Positions 6,071-12,741 of a stretch of 12,741 bases of DNA are shown here, piece by piece (position 1 is the first letter of the stretch; each line of letters starts with the position of its first letter). This stretch comes from JBEIUO01 sp964549785 (GTDB lineage Bacteria; Planctomycetota; Phycisphaerae; Phycisphaerales; UBA1924). The notes beneath the pieces are model-generated. The model did not search any database. It was not told the origin of the DNA and saw only the letters and a list, made by a program, of their open reading frames with translations. A program made the translations under genes and the position numbers. Where the stretch lies: NCBI GenBank assembly GCA_964549785.1, contig CAZJXA010000085.1, positions 1 to 12,741 on the forward strand, read 5' to 3'.

Positions 6071-8638
6071 ATGAAGCAGGCCCGAACCGTTCATTGCACC
6101 GTCACCTCAAAACTGAAAGTGGAGTCGGCGTCTGACCCATCGTACAAAGCCGGGAAGGGCATCAAGATCGAGGTTGACGCGACGGGAGAGCATTACGGCT
6201 GGCCCCTCGGGAAACTGATCGAGAAGGGCTACGACGAGCGTTCCGACACCGTTCCTGATGAAATGGAGGTGTGCGCGAACCCGTCCGACGATCCGAAGCA
6301 CTTCAACACGATCGCCCCGGAAGGCTATGAACTCGTCAAACTGGATGCCGGGTATTGGGGGAGTTATTACCGCAAACAAACCGGGAAAGACCGGACCCGC
6401 ACCTTCGGCATGATCGTGGGGCATGACTTATACACGTGCCGGTTCCACTCGCCCGACACCGTTCATAATCCGAAGAAGGCGTACAACCTTTCCGAGTTCG
6501 AGAGCAATATCGAACTGCTGCCCCCCGACCCGGAGGGCTTTCCGTCGCCGGCCCGCAAGTTCATGCAGTTGCTGCTGGACAACGGGTTCGCGTGCGAACT
6601 CATCAGCCACACCGCGGTTCGGTCGTCCCGATTCACACAGGGGATGAGCGACAAGGTGCTCAGGATCTTCATACCCGACCTGCACCTGCCGGAACGGTGG
6701 CCCGACGAACCCCAGACGTCAGGCTCCGACTCGGCGCTGTGCACAGACCCATATGCACGCCAGTTGCTCCAGACGTTCATCATCGGCTCTCAGCACTCGA
6801 CGGGTGCGCTCTCGGGCAACTCGATCGACAAGGCCGCGCAGGAGCGGCTGCAGTTGTTTCTTGAGTCGGTTCTGGTGGACGGTGCTAAAGACCGGCGGTT
6901 CTCCATTGACGATCCCAAGACCAAGAGCGCACGCAACTACTCGGCGGACGAGGTTCTGGCGGAGCTCGCCTTTGTGGAGCGCCGGGTGCGTTGCGCAAGC
7001 ACCTGGTTCTATCAGCCCGTGCCCGAGTTTGTCAGCATCAAGAGCACACGATGGCCCCGACTGCCGGATTCCGCCGACGATGTGATCGCCTCCGGGTTCG
7101 TCGCCGGTGCGGGTGCGCTCTCCAAGATTGCCTCGGGGAGCAACGTGACCGAGACCTTGGGCGACCTGGCCTCCTCGGTGGTGGACGGTCTCAAATCGGC
7201 GGTCAAGCCCTTCCCGTACGCGGAGCAGACGACCACTGCGCCATCCAACGCCGACCCCGGCGCGGCCATCGACCTGATCAACTTCCTCCGCATGATCCGG
7301 GACGTCCGGAAGGAAGCGGCGGTTGAGGTGTATCAAGTGGGGGACCTTCTGGAACTCTGGATGAACCGAGAGTTCCTTTATTCCGACTTTCCGACGATCG
7401 ACCGCAACCTTGGGTTCAAGACCAGCAAGTTCCCGCCCGCGGATCTCGCTTCGATCGCGGGCGCGGGGCTGGCCGGATCGGCAACGCTGATGGGCGACGG
7501 GTTTCAGCAGCGGCGGGGGCCAGGGTGGCGCAACACCACCCGACCGACCTCGCGGGGGCTCCGCAAGTATGTGTACGACGAGTTTCCGTCGCTCACCGAG
7601 ATGCTGGCCCGGCACAGAACCGGCTGGAACTTTCTGCGGGACGAGGCGAAATTAGCGGGCAAGGCGCGGTTCGACAACACCGAGAAAATGTACGCGGCCA
7701 TCGGCGAATCCTGGATCGCGCGTCGAACGGCGGGGGTCGATGATCTGGTGCTGGGCGCGGCGGGCCTGTCGCCCGAATCGTCGATCTTTGAGAAGGCGGA
7801 AGCGGCGATCGAACTCGCGAAAAAAGCGTTGGAACTGGGGCCGGAGGGCGCCGCTCGGGCGGCGGCCGCGGCGTTGCAGGAGGAGATCGCCAAGGCCGAG
7901 GCGAACAAACCACTCGGAACGCCGCGCGAAGTGGGCGAGGCGGTGGTGAATCGCGTGGTGGGAGAACTGCACCAGCGGGTGGTGAACGTCGAGAACTTCT
8001 CGTTGCCGCTCACCGACGCGGCGAAGCAATCACACGGCTGGGAAACGCTCGTCGAAAAGGACCCGAGGTTGATCGCCAACATGTTTCGAGACCCGAACGC
8101 GATCGCGCGGCCGAAGGACGAGTTCCTCTGGTCGGTGCCTTTCCGGGTTCGCCGACCCGAGTATTACTTCAACCAGGCGGTGCTCTCGCTGCTGAAGGAA
8201 GTGGGGTGCAAGTTCATTCACGGTAATCACGACGGCTACCGGTCGGACCCGCTCCTCAAGGGGGCGACGTCTCCGTACGAGGCTCAGGAATATCTCCATC
8301 TTCCCGGCATCTGGGTCGAACACAGTCATCGGTTCGAGGAATTCAACCGGGACGGCCGGATCTTCGGCGCCGGGATGACCAACTTGGTCCACTACTTCAA
8401 CGACGAGATGCTCCAACTCGACAAGGCCAAGGGCGCGTTTGTCACGAACACCGAGCGGAAGTCGTACATGCCCGGCGCCACACAGTGGTTCGTCCATGTC
8501 AATCTGTCTGATCCGGCGAAACGCGGCAGCGACTTCCAGCCGCTCCGCAAGGATCAGCAGTTCTGCGTCTACGTCGGCGGGCACACCCACGACGTGGACC
8601 TTGTCCGGATTCACCTGCTTACCAAGAAGCCTGTCTGA
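6071..8638 (+). CDS. Large calcineurin-like metallophosphoesterase with giant insertions (candidate secreted effector)
   Basis: The 855-aa protein carries every signature of a binuclear metallophosphoesterase, in order. They are D203-x-H205 (in IPDLHLPE), G424-D425-x-x-E428 (GDLLELW), G718-N719-H720-D721, His751/His753 (VEHSHRFEEF) and G837-H838-T839-H840. In ordinary family members the first three motifs are about 25-40 residues apart. Here about 220 residues separate motifs I and II and about 290 separate II and III. The N-terminal 190 residues match nothing I recognise. The second insertion contains an Ala/Glu/Lys-rich, probably helical stretch (about 568-612). Two Gly/Ala-rich apolar stretches (339-357 and 458-475) are too short and polar to call membrane spans. 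There is no signal peptide. The start ATG lies 11 nt after GGAAGGA (6053-6059). The substrate is unknown: nucleotides, nucleic acid or a lipid pyrophosphate are all possible. It follows two T6SS-accessory-like genes, so an effector role is plausible but inferred. Confidence 0.85.
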   Translation: MKQARTVHCTVTSKLKVESASDPSYKAGKGIKIEVDATGEHYGWPLGKLIEKGYDERSDTVPDEMEVCANPSDDPKHFNTIAPEGYELVKLDAGYWGSYYRKQTGKDRTRTFGMIVGHDLYTCRFHSPDTVHNPKKAYNLSEFESNIELLPPDPEGFPSPARKFMQLLLDNGFACELISHTAVRSSRFTQGMSDKVLRIFIPDLHLPERWPDEPQTSGSDSALCTDPYARQLLQTFIIGSQHSTGALSGNSIDKAAQERLQLFLESVLVDGAKDRRFSIDDPKTKSARNYSADEVLAELAFVERRVRCASTWFYQPVPEFVSIKSTRWPRLPDSADDVIASGFVAGAGALSKIASGSNVTETLGDLASSVVDGLKSAVKPFPYAEQTTTAPSNADPGAAIDLINFLRMIRDVRKEAAVEVYQVGDLLELWMNREFLYSDFPTIDRNLGFKTSKFPPADLASIAGAGLAGSATLMGDGFQQRRGPGWRNTTRPTSRGLRKYVYDEFPSLTEMLARHRTGWNFLRDEAKLAGKARFDNTEKMYAAIGESWIARRTAGVDDLVLGAAGLSPESSIFEKAEAAIELAKKALELGPEGAARAAAAALQEEIAKAEANKPLGTPREVGEAVVNRVVGELHQRVVNVENFSLPLTDAAKQSHGWETLVEKDPRLIANMFRDPNAIARPKDEFLWSVPFRVRRPEYYFNQAVLSLLKEVGCKFIHGNHDGYRSDPLLKGATSPYEAQEYLHLPGIWVEHSHRFEEFNRDGRIFGAGMTNLVHYFNDEMLQLDKAKGAFVTNTERKSYMPGATQWFVHVNLSDPAKRGSDFQPLRKDQQFCVYVGGHTHDVDLVRIHLLTKKPV

Positions 8639-8683
8639 ATTCCTCCCGTCGGTCGCAGCGTCCGACACCCCGCGAGACACTCC

Positions 8684-9451
8684 ATGCCAGATTTCGGCCC
8701 GCCCGTCCGCTTCCTCGCAGAATTGCAGGGAGAACTCACCGAACGCGAAACCACGACGTCGGCGGCGACCTCGCAGGACCTCCGCCGGGCCCTGCTTCTG
8801 ACCGTTCGGGCCCGGATTGAGAACGGTTTATGGGAGCGTGCCTGTGACGAGCAATGGCTCACTCCGCGGGTGCTCGCGGAGTTCAACGCCGGCAAGCCCG
8901 TGACCCACAGCGGCCTCGAGGCTTCGATGGCCGCCATGGAACGAGCGGAAATCGTCAAATATGGGTCGCCGCTGGGCGTGGCGATGGAATCGGACGCGGA
9001 TGGCACGGACGTTCGCGGCGTTTCAGGAATCCCGGACCTCCGAGTGCCGGTCCCGATCCGCGCGCTGTACACCCCGTCGCTGGTCCCCGGGTGGAGCGGG
9101 ACCGCGCCGAGTCCGGGAAAGTTCCTGATCGGCGAGGGAATCTCGTTCTTTACGTGCCCGTTTATGGCGGTGCCGGGTGAGGCCCCCGACTCGGCGGTCG
9201 TCACGCTGGCGTCGCCCGCGGGGCCGTGCATCTCCGCGGGGTTCACCTACCGCCTGAAACTGACCGGCGAGTTCAAGATCGCCTTTGAGACGGGCACCCG
9301 CATGCCGCGAACGTGCGAGGGCAAGTACAACGTGGTGGTGGACGGCGGGCCGACGGGCCAGACCGCGGCACGGCTGATGGACCACAAAACGACGTTCAAG
9401 TTCCACCGAGTCGAGATCGTCGAGTCGGAGGAAGATATCCGGCTGGAGTGA
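8684..9451 (+). CDS. Protein of unknown function, last gene of the cassette (candidate immunity protein or chaperone)
   Basis: I do not recognise this 255-aa protein. Residues 1-95 look helical and charged (LAELQGELTERE..., SQDLRRALLLTVRARIENGLWERACDEQW). The region from about 115 to the end looks beta-rich, with many Gly, Pro and Val residues (PDLRVPVPIRALYTPS, FTYRLKLTGEFKIAFETG, KYNVVVDGGPTG) and an acidic tail (VEIVESEEDIRLE). It has no signal peptide, membrane segment or obvious catalytic motif. Cysteines are few (54, 158, 182, 211). It starts 45 nt after the phosphoesterase stop in the same direction, with no strong SD (only GCGAG nearby), so it is probably translated from the same message. 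The position directly after a putative effector is typical of immunity proteins, and the helical N-terminus would also suit a chaperone or adaptor. Either role is a guess from position. The reading frame itself is convincing. Confidence 0.7.
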   Translation: MPDFGPPVRFLAELQGELTERETTTSAATSQDLRRALLLTVRARIENGLWERACDEQWLTPRVLAEFNAGKPVTHSGLEASMAAMERAEIVKYGSPLGVAMESDADGTDVRGVSGIPDLRVPVPIRALYTPSLVPGWSGTAPSPGKFLIGEGISFFTCPFMAVPGEAPDSAVVTLASPAGPCISAGFTYRLKLTGEFKIAFETGTRMPRTCEGKYNVVVDGGPTGQTAARLMDHKTTFKFHRVEIVESEEDIRLE

Positions 9452-9552
9452 CGCTCGGGTTGAAGTTTTGACACGAATCCCGTTCAGTTTGTGCTCGGCC
9501 CCGAGATAGTCCGATTCAGGGTTTCGCGTGTTCGCTTTGGGCGGCGCCCTTC

Positions 9553-10953
9553 TCAACCCTTCTTCCACGGCCCGGTGATCGCGAAGGTCTTGCCCTCGCC
9601 CTGCACGTTCACAAACAGAGTGCTGCCGTCGGGCGAGAACGTGGCCCCCGCGAACTCTGACGAGGATACCGCGTTCTTTGCGAGTTTGTAGACGCGGCGG
9701 TCGGGCGTGACGCCGAGCAGGAAATTGTCGTTATCGTCGTCATGCGCGGCGTCCTCGCACACCAAAAGATCGCCCCACGGGCTGGCCGTGATGTTGTCGG
9801 CGTTGGCGACGACCGAGCCGTCGTTGGGCTCTATGAACAGTTCGAGCGTGGCCGGCTTCGACGATTCACCCGGCGTTCCTTCGTGCGGGCTCGGGATGTA
9901 CCGCCATATCTGTCCCATCTGTGCTTTGCCACCGGAGGTGCAGGCGAAGTAGATTCCGTCGGCGGCTTTCCACATTCCTTCGCCGCGACCGAAGACGGCG
10001 GCCCCGCGTTCCGCACCTTGGAGGCGCAGATCGTTGTTGGGGGATTCGATATCCTCAACGTCGATCCATTCGACCTCGAGCGGCTTGCCCACGGCGACGG
10101 TCTGCGCCTCCCAGTTGCGGGTGTCAACGGTGCGCCGGCCGCGGATCATCAAGGCCTGAAGGCGACCGCCGGCGTGCATGTCGCCGGGAACCGTCGGGAT
10201 GAAGCGGTACACCAGGCCGTCGGCGAGATCTTCGGTAAGGAAAACACATCCGCTCACGGGGTCGATCGCGACGGCCTCGTGCTGGAAGCGACCCATTGCG
10301 ACGATGGGCTTGGGGTCGACCAGCCCGGGCGTCATGGAAGGGCGGACCTCAAAGACGTATCCGTGGGCCTTGGAATAGCGACGATCCGGCAAAGCCATCG
10401 TTTCTTCGCAGGACAGCCATGTTCCCCACGGCGTGGCACCGCCGGCGCAGTTCTGCATGGTCCCGGCGAGGCTCAGGTGGTGACCCTTCAAGGCCTGCGT
10501 TCGTGTATCAAAGATCAACGTCGTGCAGCCACCCAAGGCCGGCGTGTCACCCATGCCGGGGTCAAAGATTCGCGCCCGGTCGACCGTCGACAGCCGCTCG
10601 TTGTTGGGTCCGAAGGGTCCCCGCTTGCCGATGTCGCTGTCGATCTCGTGATTCCGAACGATGTAGGTGAGACCGTCGGGGGCCGGGAAGGTCGCCATGC
10701 CGTCATGCTTCTCGGGGACGATCAGCCCGTCGTCCATCGTTTCGCCCGCCGCAGAAATCACGCGGTACTTGAAGCCGGCGGGCAGGTCGAGGACGCCCAA
10801 CGGGTCGGCGACCAAGGGTCCGTATCCCGCGCCGTCCGCAGCCCGGAGCACGGCTGCCATCGACGGGCTGGCCGACAGCAGGCCGCGGAGCCCTGCGAAC
10901 CCCATGGAAAGGGCGACGCCACGCTGAACAAAATGCCGACGGGATAAGGCCAT
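9553..10953 (-). CDS. phoX: PhoX-family (DUF839) phosphatase, Tat-exported
   Basis: The 466-aa protein opens with a twin-arginine signal (S4-R-R-H-F-V, then an apolar core to about residue 28 and a likely cleavage site around SMAA). It should therefore be folded with its metals in the cytoplasm and exported by Tat. The mature part has the PhoX beta-propeller signatures: VRNHE at 99-103, QNCAGGATPWGTWLSCEE at 167-184 (with Cys169, the position that bridges metals in characterised PhoX), FQHEAVAIDP at 224-232, E241-D242, GRGEGMW at 322-328, NADNI at 384-388, and CED at 399-401. Known PhoX enzymes release phosphate from organic phosphoesters using iron and calcium, usually under phosphate limitation. 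The ATG follows GGAG at 8-nt spacing. It lies alone on the minus strand, convergent with the cassette, and has a Pho-box-like repeat 62 nt upstream. Some DUF839 proteins have no proven phosphatase activity, so the substrate is inferred. Confidence 0.92.
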   Translation of the reverse strand: MALSRRHFVQRGVALSMGFAGLRGLLSASPSMAAVLRAADGAGYGPLVADPLGVLDLPAGFKYRVISAAGETMDDGLIVPEKHDGMATFPAPDGLTYIVRNHEIDSDIGKRGPFGPNNERLSTVDRARIFDPGMGDTPALGGCTTLIFDTRTQALKGHHLSLAGTMQNCAGGATPWGTWLSCEETMALPDRRYSKAHGYVFEVRPSMTPGLVDPKPIVAMGRFQHEAVAIDPVSGCVFLTEDLADGLVYRFIPTVPGDMHAGGRLQALMIRGRRTVDTRNWEAQTVAVGKPLEVEWIDVEDIESPNNDLRLQGAERGAAVFGRGEGMWKAADGIYFACTSGGKAQMGQIWRYIPSPHEGTPGESSKPATLELFIEPNDGSVVANADNITASPWGDLLVCEDAAHDDDNDNFLLGVTPDRRVYKLAKNAVSSSEFAGATFSPDGSTLFVNVQGEGKTFAITGPWKKG

Positions 10954-11014
10954 GGGCGGGTCTCCGGAGAATCGAATCCATCAATGGTTGCCGATCGGAT
11001 CCGGGTTTTCGCGG

Positions 11015-11033
11015 TCTTCACAAAACTTTCACA
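11015..11033. promoter_or_regulatory. Candidate Pho box between phoX and the divergent gene
   Basis: The plus strand reads TCTTCAC-AAAA-CTTTCAC: two near-identical 7-mers separated by 4 bp. The sub-repeat TTCACA occurs exactly at 11017-11022 and 11028-11033, an 11-bp period. This is the architecture of PhoB/PhoP response-regulator sites (two 7-bp direct repeats with a 4-bp spacer). It matches the E. coli-type consensus CTGTCAT-AAAA-CTGTCAC at 13 of 18 positions by my alignment. It ends 62 nt before the phoX start codon and 23 nt before the ATG at 11056. The repeats point toward the 11056 gene, so control of phoX would be in the reverse orientation. The function of phoX makes it the more sensible target, but divergent control is possible. 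Confidence 0.55.
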
Positions 11034-11055
11034 ATCGACATCCTAAACTTGTTCC

Positions 11056-11490
11056 ATGATCAGTCCCTTGCCGACCACCCGGATCGACGCCGGCATCGCC
11101 CGCGGCACGCTCCTTGCGATTGTGCCCGCTTCTGCCAAGTCGGCGTCGTACGTCACGTTCGCGGTACCGAACACCAGTTACGAACTTCACTTGTTGCCGG
11201 TGGGGGAGGTCAAGGCGACCCCCGGGAAGCGTTTGACCGGGGTGATTTCCGCCCAAGCACGACGGATTGACGTGGTGGGCACGGGTGGTCAGTATGTGGA
11301 ACCGTTGATCGGGCGGCCACGCCGGGTGCAGGGAACGGTGATCCGCACCGAAGGTGCGGCGGTGGTTGTGGATGCGGGGATCCCGATTCATTGCCGCCCC
11401 ACGGACCCGCGCCAGACGGCCGACCAATTTGCGCAGGGGCAGCTCGTCAGTTTCGACGTGATGGATGGGGCAACGATCCGGGAGGCATAG
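11056..11490 (+). CDS. Small all-beta-looking protein with two similar halves, upstream of dus; function unknown
   Basis: The 144-aa product is not one I can name. It appears to contain two related halves. One is about 16-72 (RGTLLAIVPASAKSASYVTF...YELHLLPVGE...PGKRLTGVIS). The other is about 89-142 (VQGTVIRTEGAAVVVDAGIPIHCRPTDPR...FAQGQLVSFDVMDG). Both follow the order 'GT-hydrophobic strand, strand, I/Y-x-H/L-x-x-P, G-K/Q-x-L-x-x-x-hydrophobic strand', which resembles a tandem OB-like or small beta-barrel fold. It has no signal peptide and no membrane segment. No SD is visible before the ATG (only 15 nt separate it from the preceding C-rich DNA), so it may be leaderless or the start may lie further in. 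It ends 18 nt before the tRNA-dihydrouridine synthase gene, so the two are probably co-transcribed. A nucleic-acid or tRNA-related role is a guess from fold and neighbour. Confidence 0.7.
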   Translation: MISPLPTTRIDAGIARGTLLAIVPASAKSASYVTFAVPNTSYELHLLPVGEVKATPGKRLTGVISAQARRIDVVGTGGQYVEPLIGRPRRVQGTVIRTEGAAVVVDAGIPIHCRPTDPRQTADQFAQGQLVSFDVMDGATIREA

Positions 11491-11508
11491 ACCCCGCGAT
11501 GTACCATC

Positions 11509-12693
11509 ATGCGTCCCGAGGCCACTCTTCAACCCCAGATTTGCCGTGCGCCCCTGATGATCGGGGCTGTCCCGCTCGCTACGCCGCTGTTGCTCGCGCC
11601 GATCGCGGGCTACTGCGACCTGGCATTCCGGACCATCTGCCGCGAATGGGGGGGTGTTGGACTGGCGTGCACGGATCTTCTGAGCCCACAAGGACTCCTC
11701 CGCGGCACCGCGACCAGCCTCGATCTCGCCAAGACGAACGCCTACGACAAGCCCGTGGGCATGCAGTTATACGGGAGCGATCCGGAGATCATGGCAGAGG
11801 GGGCCCGATGGGCCGTGGAGCACGGCGCGACGGTCGTCGACATCAACATGGGTTGCCCGGTCGATAAGGTGACGAAGAAGGATGGCGGCAGCGCGCTGCT
11901 GACGGACCTTTCACGAGCGGTTGCGATCGCGGCCCGCGTCCGGAAGGAACTTGACAACTGCCCACTCTCGGCGGACGAATGGGTCCGCCGCCTGGGCCCG
12001 CGGGCCGCGACGCACCCACCGGAGCGCGGTGGCTCGTCATTGACGGTGCCGCTCACGTGCAAGATGCGCCTGTGCTGGACAACGGCCGACTTTGAGGGGG
12101 GACAGGCGTGCTCGCCGCGGCTGGCGCGGATGCTCGCGGATGTGGGCGTCGCCGCGGTGACGGTGCACGGCCGCACGACCGAGATGAAGTTTTCCGGGAC
12201 GGTTCGTCGGGAGGGGATCGCCCGCGTTGTGGAGGAAGTGGGGGGAAGAATTCCGGTGATCGGCAACGGGGACGTGCGGGAAGCCGAAGACGCGGTGAGC
12301 ATGATGGCCGAGACGGGCTGCGACGGGGTGATGATCGGTCGCGGAGCGCTCTCGACGCCTTGGCTGTTCCGAGACGCCGCGGAACTGATCGCCGGACGGC
12401 CCAAGCCTGAATCGCCGACGGAAGTGGAGATGATCGCGTCGATGTTGCGGTACTTCACGCTGATGCGCGAGACCCGCGACGATCGCTACGCGATGTTCCA
12501 GATCAAGCGTCGGGTGAGTTGGTTCGCCAAGCGACTGGGTGTGCGCGAGGACGGAACACGCGAGGGCGTCAAGCCCTTCAAGGAGGCGATGCGGACGGCC
12601 CAGACGCCCGTGGAAGTTCACGGTTTGTGCGAGCGGTTTCTGGCGGGCGGACTGCGGGGCGGATGGTTCGAGGCGGAAGAATCGGTGGCGTGA
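11509..12693 (+). CDS. dusB: tRNA-dihydrouridine synthase, DusB/NifR3-like
   Basis: This FMN-dependent enzyme reduces particular uridines in tRNA to dihydrouridine. The TIM-barrel signatures are present: PLLLAPIAGYCDLAFRTICRE, the active-site INMGCPVDKV with catalytic Cys116, K185 in CKMRL, H220 in TVHGRT, the FMN-phosphate loops GNGDV and MIGRGALSTPW, and the C-terminal RNA-binding helical domain (MFQIKRRVSWFAKRLG...FKEAMRTAQTPVEV). At 394 aa it is longer than the usual 320-350. About 30 extra residues lie between Cys116 and Lys185 (NCPLSADEWVRR...HPPERGGSS). The start at 11509 adds some 16 residues before MIGAVPLATPLLLAPIAG, so the in-frame ATG at 11557 would fit the family better; neither has a visible SD. 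It follows the 144-aa gene after 18 nt. The 48 nt after its stop hold only a weak GGGGG...CCCCC inverted repeat. DusB versus DusA/DusC is judged from similarity to the NMGCP and GRGA context only. Confidence 0.93.
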   Translation: MRPEATLQPQICRAPLMIGAVPLATPLLLAPIAGYCDLAFRTICREWGGVGLACTDLLSPQGLLRGTATSLDLAKTNAYDKPVGMQLYGSDPEIMAEGARWAVEHGATVVDINMGCPVDKVTKKDGGSALLTDLSRAVAIAARVRKELDNCPLSADEWVRRLGPRAATHPPERGGSSLTVPLTCKMRLCWTTADFEGGQACSPRLARMLADVGVAAVTVHGRTTEMKFSGTVRREGIARVVEEVGGRIPVIGNGDVREAEDAVSMMAETGCDGVMIGRGALSTPWLFRDAAELIAGRPKPESPTEVEMIASMLRYFTLMRETRDDRYAMFQIKRRVSWFAKRLGVREDGTREGVKPFKEAMRTAQTPVEVHGLCERFLAGGLRGGWFEAEESVA

Positions 12694-12741
12694 GCGGTGG
12701 GGGACGACCGAGAACATCTTCCGTCCGTCCGACCCCCGAGA

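Noticed and set aside
7081..7180. Gly/Ala-rich stretch of the phosphoesterase (residues 339-371) as a transmembrane helix
   Set aside because: It is interrupted by Ser, Lys, Asn and Asp, and no run of about 18 apolar residues exists.
6719..7615. A 298-codon minus-strand frame within the phosphoesterase gene
   Set aside because: It could have been a nested gene explaining the large insertion between motifs I and II. The plus frame continues without a break and holds motif II in the overlap, and the minus product is Arg/Gly/His-rich without motifs.
4747..9451. The cassette as a prophage remnant or phage tail module
   Set aside because: LysM and peptidoglycan-binding domains occur in tail proteins, but there is no tape measure, baseplate, holin, integrase or att repeat, and all four frames are intact.
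9535..9552. GGGCGGCGCCC hairpin between the convergent cassette and phoX as a two-way terminator
   Set aside because: The stem is only 4 bp and neither strand has a T-tract after it. In DNA this GC-rich such palindromes arise by chance.
9742..10947. A 401-codon open frame on the plus strand opposite phoX
   Set aside because: The minus strand here encodes all PhoX motifs and a Tat signal with a good SD. The plus-strand translation has no recognisable domain and is compositionally a shadow.
12700..12741. GGGGG...CCCCC inverted repeat after dusB as a terminator
   Set aside because: Only five continuous pairs, an internal mismatch, a long loop and no T-run before the window ends.

Overview
The window is high-GC DNA with tightly packed genes, several non-ATG starts and uneven Shine-Dalgarno (SD) use. 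Its gene content (ImuB/DnaE2 mutasome, Tat-exported PhoX-type phosphatase, DusB-like tRNA enzyme, LysM/peptidoglycan-binding cargo genes) suits a Gram-negative, high-GC environmental bacterium. A planctomycete is my first guess and a myxobacterium-like lineage my second. There is no rRNA or other marker gene to settle this. No tRNA, rRNA, CRISPR array, transposase, integrase or attachment site was found.

Layout. (1) Positions 1-3718, plus strand: the 3' end of imuB runs straight into a complete dnaE2. These are the two later genes of the SOS-type imuA-imuB-dnaE2 mutagenesis cassette. (2) 3844-4512, plus: a class-I glutamine amidotransferase subunit of the TrpG/PabA type, probably starting at a TTG. 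(3) 4571-9451, plus: a promoter-like sequence followed by four co-oriented genes with 45-55 nt gaps. They encode a 135-aa linker plus beta-sandwich domain, a 268-aa LysM-like plus peptidoglycan-binding protein, a very unusual 855-aa metallophosphoesterase and a 255-aa protein of no recognised family. The first two resemble accessory proteins found beside VgrG/PAAR genes of type VI secretion systems. None of the four has a Sec signal. No VgrG, PAAR, Hcp or sheath gene is present here. (4) 9553-10953, minus: a PhoX-family phosphatase with a twin-arginine signal, convergent with the cassette. A well-formed Pho-box-like direct repeat lies in its upstream region. (5) 11056-12693, plus: a 144-aa protein with two similar halves, then a DusB-like tRNA-dihydrouridine synthase, probably one operon.

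How they fit together. Regions 1, 2 and 5 look like ordinary chromosome (damage-induced mutagenesis, chorismate amination, tRNA modification). phoX looks phosphate-regulated. The four-gene cassette is the accessory part and the best candidate for something undescribed: a detached effector-and-adaptor module. In it, a metallophosphoesterase, whose metal-binding motifs are pushed apart by insertions of about 220 and 290 residues, could be the active cargo. The last gene could be its immunity protein or chaperone. The motif calls are read directly from the sequence. The secretion role is inference.
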